DNA of 64,000 nucleotides, taken from the NCBI GenBank assembly GCA_018001015.1, contig JAGNIV010000001.1:1-64000 (forward strand). The letters are read 5' to 3'. Numbering within the stretch: the first letter of the stretch is position 1; every line of letters begins with the position of its first letter. This stretch comes from Phenylobacterium sp. (GTDB taxonomy: Bacteria; Pseudomonadota; Alphaproteobacteria; Caulobacterales; Caulobacteraceae). The notes under the pieces were generated by a model, which worked only from the letters and a program-made list of their open reading frames with translations, made no database searches and was not told where the DNA came from. Shown in pieces: positions 49,939 to 64,000 of this stretch. Both the position numbers and the translations under genes were made by a program.

Positions 49939-50044
49939 CGTTTGCGCGCGTAGCCACCTTCGCGAGCGGCTCTGCCCGCTTTTGGACATGAAACCGCCGC
50001 GCGCCACGCCCCCTATGGCGAAGGTTGAATCCACTGGGCGCGGC

Positions 50045-50644
50045 ATGCGGAAGACGGGGCGGTGGCGGTCGGGAACCTTCGTAGCCATGTCCGTCCTGGG
50101 CCATGCCGGCATCCTGGTCATCCTCGGGACTAACCTTGCGCGCCCCCGCCCCTATGAACCCGATCCAGTCTTCGAAGTGACTATCGCGCCTCGAGGCGTG
50201 GTCGTTCCCCGCGTCGCGGCCCGGTCCCGCCAGCAACTTCGGCCGCGGCCCTCGCGCCTTAGACCGGACAATCTGTCGGTGGAGCCGCTGTTCGCGCCGC
50301 AGGCCTTGCCGCCCACGCCTCCGGCGCCAACCCCGCCCAGCTTGACCCCGGGCCTCAGCGCCGCCCTGCGCCGGGGGTTGGGCTGCGCCAACATCACCAC
50401 CCTATCGCGTGAGGAGCGAGACGGCTGCCTTGAGCGGTTGGGCGCGGAGGCGGATAAAGTGGCTCCCCTGCCACTAGGGATGCCCGCGGGCAAGCAAAGA
50501 GCGTTCGACGCGGCGGCCGCCCACAAGGCGGCATGCCGGAAGTATCGAGAGGGTATGCCCCCGGGGCTTCAGCCCGCAGGAGAAACTGGCATGCCAGCCG
50601 GTCTTGGCGCGCCGCCGCCTCTGCGGGACGGCGGCGCCTGTTGA
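50045..50644 (+). CDS. Proline-rich single-pass membrane protein of unknown function (TonB-like layout)
   Basis: Not recognised as a named family. From the ATG at 50045 the 199 residues start MRKTGRWRSGTFVAMSVLGHAGILVILGTNL, an N-in transmembrane anchor. A basic/proline-rich periplasmic stretch follows (RPRPSRLRPDN, LPPTPPAPTPPSLTPG), then a compact region with paired cysteines (GLGCANITTLSREERDGCLERLG) and one more Cys (KAACRKYREG). The layout is like TonB-type energy transducers but without their C-terminal domain. ATGs at 49988 and 50015 are alternative starts and none has a clear Shine-Dalgarno sequence. It is convergent with the chemoreceptor gene, six bases apart. Confidence 0.65.
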   Translation: MRKTGRWRSGTFVAMSVLGHAGILVILGTNLARPRPYEPDPVFEVTIAPRGVVVPRVAARSRQQLRPRPSRLRPDNLSVEPLFAPQALPPTPPAPTPPSLTPGLSAALRRGLGCANITTLSREERDGCLERLGAEADKVAPLPLGMPAGKQRAFDAAAAHKAACRKYREGMPPGLQPAGETGMPAGLGAPPPLRDGGAC

Positions 50645-50650
50645 GCAGCC

Positions 50651-52759
50651 TCAGCCCACCTTGGGAAACCGCCGCGCCAGCCGGTCCTGCAGGTCGCGGG
50701 CCGGCCCCGGAGCGGGGCGGCCCAGCGTGAACTCCCCGACCTTGCGGTTCATCTGCGCCGCCTCCTCCGCCAAAACCTCTGTGGTGGCCAGGGTCTGCTG
50801 CACCATCGTCGCGTTTTGCCGGGTGACCTGATCCATCTCGCTGACCGCGACGTTCACGCCCTGCAGGACCCCCGCCTGCTGCCGAGTGCTGGCGAGAATT
50901 TCTCCCACGACGCGGTTGATGTCCCCAACCCGCGTCACGATCCGCTCAAGGGCCTCACCACTCTGCCCGGCAAGCGTAACCCCCTCGGCGACGTGCCCGC
51001 CTGACTCCGCGATGAGCCCCTTGATCTCCTTGGCCGCGTCGGCAGAGCGCTGGGCGAGTGCCCGGACCTCGGAGGCCACCACGGCGAACCCACGGCCCGC
51101 CTCGCCGGCGCGCGCGGCCTCGACACCCGCGTTCAGGGCCAGCAGGTTGGTCTGGAAGGCGATCTCGTCGATCACCCCGATGATCTGACCAATCTGCTTT
51201 GAGGATTCCGCGATCCTGGCCATGGCCGAGACGGTGTGCCGGACCACGACCCCGCCCTGCTCGGCGTCGCCATTGGCCGCCGTCACCACCCGCTGAGCCT
51301 CGGCCGCACCATCGGCCGCCCGTCGCAGGGCAGCGGTGATCTGGTCCAGAGCGCGAGCCGATTCATCCAGACTGTCAGCCTGCCGGTCTGTGCGCCGCGA
51401 GAGATCCTCCGCGTCGTGCCGGACCTGGTCCACACCGGAGTGGATGTGCTCGGCGCTCGCCCCGATCACCTGGATCGTCTGGCCTAGTTCGGCCATGGCG
51501 GCGTTGAAGATGGTCCGGAGGCGCTCGTAGTCGCCGGCGAAGGGCGTGCCGATGCGGTACCCGAGCTCGCCTCGGCTAAGCCGCTCCAGGCCCTCGGCCA
51601 GGGAGGCCACCACATGATGCTGTTGGTCCAGGACGGCCTGGCGCTGAGCCTGGTCGGCCTGGCTGCCGGCGTCGCGGGCTTCCCGTTCGCGTTGAGCCTC
51701 CTGGCGGAGCTGATCAGCCTCTTGGCCTGCGAGGTGGAGCCTGGCGAAGGCGCGGCACAACTCGCCGATCTCGTCGGTACGGTCGAGGCCCGGGGGCGTG
51801 GCGACGGGGCGCCCCTCGGCTAGATCGGTGAGGGCCGCCGTAGCTTCCCGCAGAGGCGCCAGAATGCGATGCCGCAGGCGCCGGGCCACCAGCGCGACCG
51901 CAAGCGCCACCATCAAGGCCAGGGCGCTGAGCGGCGGCAGCAGCCGGCTGAGCAGATCATGGCCCGGGGTCTTGGGCCGCCACTCCATACGCACCACGGC
52001 CCGGTCTTGGCCGACGCGGAGGTCGGCCCGAGCCAGGCCCTCCTCTAGGCGCTTCTCGACCGGAACGACCCGCGCGCCGGTCAGCAGGTAGCGGCTGGAA
52101 AAACGTCCGAGGAAGTCGCCGGAGAGCGCCCGCCCCGTGACGATGATCGGGGCCCGGTCGCCCGGCGGCAACGCCTTGCCGAAGTCAGGCTGCACAAGGG
52201 TGGCGGTCAGCACCGTCGGTTGGCCGGAGACCAGCGCGATCGTGCTGGCCTGGATCGGCGCGGAGATCGCTTCCCCGCCCCCTGCGGTGGTCCGCAGCGG
52301 GCCGCGCTCTAACTCTGCGGCGCGCACCTGACCCACGATGCCGCGGCTGGCAGGATCGAGGGTGGAGAACCGCGACGGATCGGCGTCGCCCCCGTCCTGG
52401 CGGCCATAGATCGACCGCCCCTCGGCGTCGAGGACGTAGGCGAACTGGAAACCGGAGGTGTCGGTGAAATATACTCCCACGTTGTCCCGGGCCCAGTCGG
52501 GCGCATAGGCCACTGCGAGGTTCTGCACTGCGTCGTCCCAGTTGGCGTTGGGGCTGATCAGGGCCTCAAGTTCGGCGACCCGCGCGGTGAAGCCGTTGGC
52601 GACGAGGGCCTCTTCCCGCTCACGGCTGGCCCTGTCCATGGAAGATGGCCAATAGACCAGGAACCCACCGATCAGCACCGTGAAGAGCAGAGCAATGGCG
52701 ATGGTCGGGGTCAGGAGCTGGCCGGCGAGGCTGCGCCGAGGAAAGGTTCCTATACTCAT
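50651..52759 (-). CDS. Methyl-accepting chemotaxis protein with CHASE4-like sensor domain
   Basis: A 702-residue transmembrane chemoreceptor. After [16 protein letters not shown] it has TM1, then a periplasmic domain starting near [23 protein letters not shown], which fits CHASE4. TM2 ([14 protein letters not shown]) is followed by a HAMP domain ([19 protein letters not shown]) and a second HAMP-like linker ([13 protein letters not shown]). The MA signalling tip is [44 protein letters not shown] use the ATG at 52759; an upstream extension to 52864 adds non-membrane residues. The ligand is unknown; no che genes lie nearby. Confidence 0.88.
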   Translation of the reverse strand: MSIGTFPRRSLAGQLLTPTIAIALLFTVLIGGFLVYWPSSMDRASREREEALVANGFTARVAELEALISPNANWDDAVQNLAVAYAPDWARDNVGVYFTDTSGFQFAYVLDAEGRSIYGRQDGGDADPSRFSTLDPASRGIVGQVRAAELERGPLRTTAGGGEAISAPIQASTIALVSGQPTVLTATLVQPDFGKALPPGDRAPIIVTGRALSGDFLGRFSSRYLLTGARVVPVEKRLEEGLARADLRVGQDRAVVRMEWRPKTPGHDLLSRLLPPLSALALMVALAVALVARRLRHRILAPLREATAALTDLAEGRPVATPPGLDRTDEIGELCRAFARLHLAGQEADQLRQEAQREREARDAGSQADQAQRQAVLDQQHHVVASLAEGLERLSRGELGYRIGTPFAGDYERLRTIFNAAMAELGQTIQVIGASAEHIHSGVDQVRHDAEDLSRRTDRQADSLDESARALDQITAALRRAADGAAEAQRVVTAANGDAEQGGVVVRHTVSAMARIAESSKQIGQIIGVIDEIAFQTNLLALNAGVEAARAGEAGRGFAVVASEVRALAQRSADAAKEIKGLIAESGGHVAEGVTLAGQSGEALERIVTRVGDINRVVGEILASTRQQAGVLQGVNVAVSEMDQVTRQNATMVQQTLATTEVLAEEAAQMNRKVGEFTLGRPAPGPARDLQDRLARRFPKVG

Positions 52760-52926
52760 ACTGAGGACATCCTGACGAATACTATTCACTATTTCGAACT
52801 GCTGAGGACCATCCCAGGCAATCCTTAATGAGGCGTATCGTCGCATTGACCTTCCCGTGGGCAAGGCAAGGCGGCCCAGGGTCGTACCCGGGCCACACCT
52901 CTCTTGAGGCAGAGCCTAGGCGGCGA

Positions 52927-53111
52927 TCACCTCGTCGCCACGTATGAGGGGGCCTCGAGTGTGGCCCAGTCGATCTGACCGTTGTGCTTGAGGCTTTCGA
53001 ACTGCAGCACGCCAAGCGCCTCGAACTTCGGGCGGATCTGGTCGGTCAGCAGCCGAAGGCCACATGCCGGCCCTCGTCACGGATCACAATGCCGGCGACG
53101 TCGCGCACTGG
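52927..53111 (-). pseudogene. Truncated, frameshifted remnant of a ferritin-like diiron protein gene
   Basis: Between rpoC's terminator and the chemoreceptor gene, the minus strand encodes PVRDVAGIVIRDEGRHVAFG (53111-53049) and then hits a stop. In a different frame (53061-52930) it continues LRLLTDQIRPKFEALGVLQ and ends at APSYVATR. Joining them with one added base gives a continuous C-terminal fragment whose DExRHVAFG is the iron-ligand helix motif of ferritin-like/diiron proteins. The N-terminal part is missing. I infer a decayed gene; a search with the joined peptide would decide. The rest of 52760-52926 shows nothing. Confidence 0.55.
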
Positions 53112-53120
53112 CCGCCAAAG

Positions 53121-53148
53121 CAAACGGCCCGGGATCGCTCCCGGGCCG
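53121..53148 (-). terminator. Intrinsic terminator of rpoBC
   Basis: A perfect 10-bp stem CGGCCCGGGA / TCCCGGGCCG with the GCGA tetraloop, followed on the transcript by TTTGCTTTGG, starts 34 bases past the rpoC stop. Confidence 0.85.
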
Positions 53149-53181
53149 CGCTTACGCACACAGACTGGACTGTTTGCGGGT

Positions 53182-57375
<4,194 letters not shown>

Positions 57376-57412
57376 TTGAATTCCAGTTCGTCAGCAATTT
57401 CAGTGGCGAAAT

Positions 57413-57436
57413 GGGAGGGGCTGACGGGCCCCTCCC
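57413..57436 (-). promoter_or_regulatory. Hairpin between rpoB and rpoC
   Basis: An 8-bp stem, GGGAGGGG / CCCCTCCC, lies in the 93-bp gap between the two subunit genes. No U-tract follows, so an mRNA-stability or coupling role is likelier than termination. Confidence 0.5.
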
Positions 57437-57468
57437 CTCGCATAGACGATGGCGGCTCTAAGCGCGCC

Positions 57469-61557
<4,089 letters not shown>

Positions 61558-61765
61558 TTTATTCCCTTGAGCGACGCGCGGAACGGTTTCCCCGCGTCAG
61601 GTCTTTTATCCCGCGTCCACCCTCGAACGTCCTTTCGGACGCCGGACGCTGGAGCCCCTGTATCGCCAGGGGCGTTCCCTCGCATGGCCGGAGGGCGTAG
61701 GGCCATGCCTCGGAACATAGGCGCGCGTAAAGAATCGCGTGTGACACGAATCGTATTTTGCGAAG
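61558..61765 (-). promoter_or_regulatory. Structured 5' leader of rpoBC
   Basis: About 205 bases between the candidate start site and rpoB carry stem-loops GCATGGCC / GGCCATGC, GCCCCTG / CAGGGGC, and CGTCC-GAAA-GGACG on the transcript. Together they could allow translational control of beta synthesis. No coding sequence is apparent. Confidence 0.45.
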
Positions 61766-61770
61766 GAGCC

Positions 61771-61799
61771 AGGATAGGCTTTCTCGCAAAGGATGTGAA
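61771..61799 (-). promoter_or_regulatory. Candidate rpoBC promoter
   Basis: TTCACA (61799-61794), 17-bp spacer, TATCCT (61776-61771) on the minus strand, just past the rplL terminator. It matches the consensus less well than the ribosomal protein promoters but the spacing is ideal. Confidence 0.6.
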
Positions 61800-61849
61800 G
61801 CCCTCCGCGCAAATTAGTTCACGCTCCGCCGTTCAGCCGGGCGGGCCCC

Positions 61850-61889
61850 AAACGCAAACGGGCCCCGGAGATCGCTCTCCGGGGCCCGT
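61850..61889 (-). terminator. Terminator/attenuator after rplL
   Basis: A perfect 14-bp stem ACGGGCCCCGGAGA / TCTCCGGGGCCCGT with a GCGA loop, followed by TTGCGTTTG, 31 bases after the rplL stop. In E. coli partial termination between rplL and rpoB sets the ratio of ribosomal proteins to polymerase; the same is likely here. Confidence 0.85.
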
Positions 61890-61919
61890 CCGAGATGCGC
61901 GGCGAACCGCGCGTCAGTC

Positions 61920-62303
61920 TTACTTCACCGAGACGGTCGCGCCAGCTTCGGTCAGCTTCTTGGCGATGTCGTCAGCGACTTGCTTGGACACGTTCTCGAC
62001 CACGTTCTGCGGAGCGCCTTCCACCAGGTCCTTGGCTTCCTTCAGGCCGAGGTCCGGACGGACGCCGCGGACTTCCTTGATCACGTTGATCTTCTTGTCG
62101 CCACCGGCGGTCAGGACAACGGTGAACTCGGTTTGCTCTTCAGCGGCTTCAACCGGAGCAGCGGCGGCGCCGCCAGCGACGGCCACGGCCACCGGAGCGG
62201 CGGCGGAGACGCCCCACTTTTCTTCCAGCAGCTTGGACAGCTCGGAGGCTTCCAGGACGGTCAGGGCGGACAGGTCATCGACCAGTTTTTCAAGCTTCGA
62301 CAT
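61920..62303 (-). CDS. rplL: 50S ribosomal protein L7/L12
   Basis: The multi-copy stalk protein that recruits translation GTPases. The 127-residue protein has the N-terminal dimerisation segment [21 protein letters not shown], an alanine-rich hinge, and the C-terminal domain [40 protein letters not shown]. It is 45 bp downstream of rplJ. Confidence 0.98.
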   Translation of the reverse strand: MSKLEKLVDDLSALTVLEASELSKLLEEKWGVSAAAPVAVAVAGGAAAAPVEAAEEQTEFTVVLTAGGDKKINVIKEVRGVRPDLGLKEAKDLVEGAPQNVVENVSKQVADDIAKKLTEAGATVSVK

Positions 62304-62348
62304 TTGGATAGATCCTTAGAGAGAGGGTGTTGTCGGGGAAAATGACGA

Positions 62349-62864
62349 TCAGGCGGCGTCTTTGGCGGCGTAGGCCGACATGACGCGAGCAAGCTGAGCG
62401 GCCGGGGCCTGCAGAACGCCGGCGACCTTGGTCGCGGGGGCTTGCAGAAGGCCGATGATCTTGCCGCGGAGCTGGTCGAGGGACGGCAGGGTGGCGAGAT
62501 TGGCCACAGCCGACTTGTCCAGCACCTCTTCACCCATGAGGCCGCCAATGATGGTGAACTTGTCGTTCTCCTTGGCGTACTGGGTCGCGACCTTGGCGGC
62601 GGAGACAGGGTCCGGCGCATAGGCGATGGCGACAGGGCCGGTGAAGAGGGCGTCGCCCGCCTCGCCAACCGAACCGTCCAGAGCCTTTTGAGCCAGGGTG
62701 TTCTTCACCACTCTCAGGTGGGCGCCTTCCTTGCGGAGGCGGCCACGCAGATCGGTCATTTCCGCAACGGTCAGACCCAGGTTGTGGGTCACGACCACGG
62801 CGCCGGCGTCGGCGAAGACGCCCTTGAGCGTCTCGATCGTCACCTGCTTTTGAGCGCGGTCCAT
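62349..62864 (-). CDS. rplJ: 50S ribosomal protein L10
   Basis: L10 anchors L7/L12 dimers to the stalk base. The 171 residues begin MDRAQKQVTIETLKGVFADAGAVVVTHNLGLTVAEMTDLRGRLRKEGAHLRVVKNTLA and have a C-terminal helix VAGVLQAPAAQLARVMSAYAAKDAA that binds L7/L12. ATG 62864 with GGAG upstream is preferred; 62876 is possible. The open frame to 63095 is leader sequence. Confidence 0.97.
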   Translation of the reverse strand: MDRAQKQVTIETLKGVFADAGAVVVTHNLGLTVAEMTDLRGRLRKEGAHLRVVKNTLAQKALDGSVGEAGDALFTGPVAIAYAPDPVSAAKVATQYAKENDKFTIIGGLMGEEVLDKSAVANLATLPSLDQLRGKIIGLLQAPATKVAGVLQAPAAQLARVMSAYAAKDAA

Positions 62865-63158
62865 TGCGGTCTCCATACTCAGGTCCAGCCACCGGACGAT
62901 TCCGGCGGCCGCATAGATGATCGTTGCGCGGGGAACCCCACGCGGCCGATCAGCCTGTCCGAGAGAAGCCGCAGCCTGCGCGCCCATTCGAAGCGAATGG
63001 TCGATGAGGCCGTCATCTTCCCGTCTCCCCGCGGCTGAGGAAGGGCTCTTCCTCGCGTTACGGTCACCGGTGACCCCGGCGACCCCGCAGTTCATGGACA
63101 GGATCGAGACCCGAAGGTCTCGAGCCCACCTCCCCTGTCGGAGAGGCGAAACTTTAGA
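62865..63158 (-). promoter_or_regulatory. Long rplJ leader, candidate L10-binding regulatory RNA
   Basis: Nearly 300 bases of 5' UTR precede rplJ. They include the hairpin GAGACC-TTCG-GGTCTC (63101-63121) and several GC-rich complementary stretches such as CCGGTGACC and GCGCAGGCTGCGG. In many bacteria the L10-L7/L12 complex binds such a leader to repress its own operon; position and length fit. I did not fold it in full. Confidence 0.55.
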
Positions 63159-63164
63159 GGGCGG

Positions 63165-63193
63165 GCTCTACACGAGCCGCGCGTCCACGTCAA
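63165..63193 (-). promoter_or_regulatory. Promoter of rplJL (PrplJ)
   Basis: TTGACG (63193-63188), 17-bp spacer, TAGAGC (63170-63165) on the minus strand, with GC-rich CCGCCC after it. The -35 is identical to those of rpsL, rpsJ and rpsM; the -10 is weaker. Confidence 0.7.
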
Positions 63194-63250
63194 ACCTTGG
63201 GCGGAAAAGCCCCAGGGCGCGCGGGGTCGTTGGCCAGGGATGGCGCGGCC

Positions 63251-63286
63251 AAACGAAAACGGGCGGGTCCCGTGAAGGACCCGCCC
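63251..63286 (-). terminator. Intrinsic terminator after rplA
   Basis: A perfect 10-bp stem GGGCGGGTCC / GGACCCGCCC around TTCACG on the transcript, followed by GTTTTCGTTT, 27 bases after the rplA stop. It separates rplA from the independently promoted rplJ. Confidence 0.88.
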
Positions 63287-63312
63287 GCCGAAGTTCAGTC
63301 AGCTCAACCGGT

Positions 63313-64000
63313 TCAGACGCCGACGGAGTTGGTGTCGACCTTGAAGCCCGGGCCCATGGTGGACGAGAGGCTGATACGCTTGATGTAGATGCCCTTGGCG
63401 CCCGAGGGCTTGGCCTTGTTCAGGGCGTCGACCAGGGCGCGCACGTTGGCCAGCAGGGCGTCTTCGGTGAAGCTCGCCTTGCCGATGCCGGCGTGGATGA
63501 TCCCGGTCTTCTCGGTGCGGAACTCGATGGCGCCGCCCTTGGCGTCCTTCACGGCCTGGCCGACGTTGGGGGTCACCGTGCCGACGCGCGGGTTCGGCAT
63601 CAGGCCGCGGGGGCCCAGCACCTTACCCAGACGGCCGACGAGGGCCATCATGTCCGGCGTGGCGATCACGCGGTCGAACTCCATGAAGCCGCCCTGGATG
63701 CGTTCCACCAGCTCTTCGCCGCCGACGATGTCGGCGCCGGCCGCGGTGGCCTCAGCGGCCTTGGCGTCCTTGGCGATGACGGCGACGCGAACGTCGCGGC
63801 CGGTGCCGGAGGGCAGGTTGACCACGCCGCGGACCTGTTGGTCGGCGTGGCGCGGGTCGACGCCCAGGTTGACGGCGATTTCGATGCTTTCGTCGAACTT
63901 GGCGGTGGCGTTGGCCTTCACCAGTTTGACGGCGTCGGTGACGGCGTGGTTGGCGAGGCGGTCGCCGGTCCAGGCCTGGATGCGCTTGGCTTGCTTAGCC
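63313..64000 (-). CDS. rplA: 50S ribosomal protein L1, start codon just outside window
   Basis: L1 forms the mobile L1 stalk and represses its operon in E. coli. Visible residues run [20 protein letters not shown], then [55 protein letters not shown] and [22 protein letters not shown]. In frame, base 64000 would be the last base of the initiating ATG, so only the start codon is lost. rplK is expected beyond the edge. Confidence 0.97.
   Translation of the reverse strand, partial: AKQAKRIQAWTGDRLANHAVTDAVKLVKANATAKFDESIEIAVNLGVDPRHADQQVRGVVNLPSGTGRDVRVAVIAKDAKAAEATAAGADIVGGEELVERIQGGFMEFDRVIATPDMMALVGRLGKVLGPRGLMPNPRVGTVTPNVGQAVKDAKGGAIEFRTEKTGIIHAGIGKASFTEDALLANVRALVDALNKAKPSGAKGIYIKRISLSSTMGPGFKVDTNSVGV

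Noticed and set aside
62865-63095. N-terminal extension of L10
   Set aside because: The sequence is leader RNA after a clear promoter; L10 conservation begins at MDRAQKQ.

Overview
The window is a GC-rich alphaproteobacterial chromosome segment. Gene content, the CC0125/CC1285-type lipoprotein, the radA-cvpA-purF and der-bamB-TPR arrangements, and the short-LID adenylate kinase all suit Caulobacteraceae, probably a Phenylobacterium- or Caulobacter-like organism. This placement is inferred by recognition; no database search was run. I see no tRNA or rRNA gene, CRISPR array, insertion sequence, prophage or replication origin.

Left part (1-26.2 kb): housekeeping genes with an accessory stretch. 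A partial Yip1-like membrane gene diverges from a forward run radA-cvpA-purF-SBF transporter-SDR. Leftward genes follow: der, bamB and a YfgM-like TPR protein; an SDR; a pseudouridine synthase with the fluoride channel crcB; then, after one forward gene with a degenerate GGDEF-like segment, a lipoprotein, a second pseudouridine synthase, rarA and a Do-family protease. The accessory stretch (17.7-24.3 kb, leftward) has three VOC-fold proteins, an ArsR-type regulator, an SRPBCC protein and three related MFS transporters, one of them frameshifted. It looks like a self-regulated small-molecule response module with a candidate operator just upstream. A secreted M61 peptidase closes this part.

Middle (26.2-50 kb): the S10, spc and alpha ribosomal protein operons, all leftward, run from rpsJ (40.9 kb) down to rplQ, with secY, adk and rpoA inside. 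Upstream, the str operon (rpsL-rpsG-fusA-tuf, 49.7-45.4 kb) is separated from S10 by about 4 kb of envelope genes: two GIN-domain (DUF2807) beta-solenoid proteins, a secreted adenosine deaminase-like enzyme and a CVNH/beta-gamma-crystallin protein.

Right part (50-64 kb): a proline-rich membrane-anchored protein, a CHASE4-type chemoreceptor and the decayed remnant of a ferritin-like gene precede rpoC-rpoB-rplL-rplJ-rplA, all leftward; rplA runs off the window.

Regulation is unusually readable. Promoters with an identical TTGACG -35 hexamer and GC-rich discriminators lie upstream of rpsL, rpsJ, rpsM and rplJ, and a weaker candidate precedes rpoB. Perfect or near-perfect GC-rich hairpins lie between many genes inside the ribosomal and RNA polymerase operons (rpsG/fusA, rpmD/rplO, rplO/secY, rpoA/rplQ, rplL/rpoB, rpoB/rpoC), suggesting stepwise attenuation or RNA processing. 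Repetitive palindromes of types common in alphaproteobacteria occupy several intergenic spaces.
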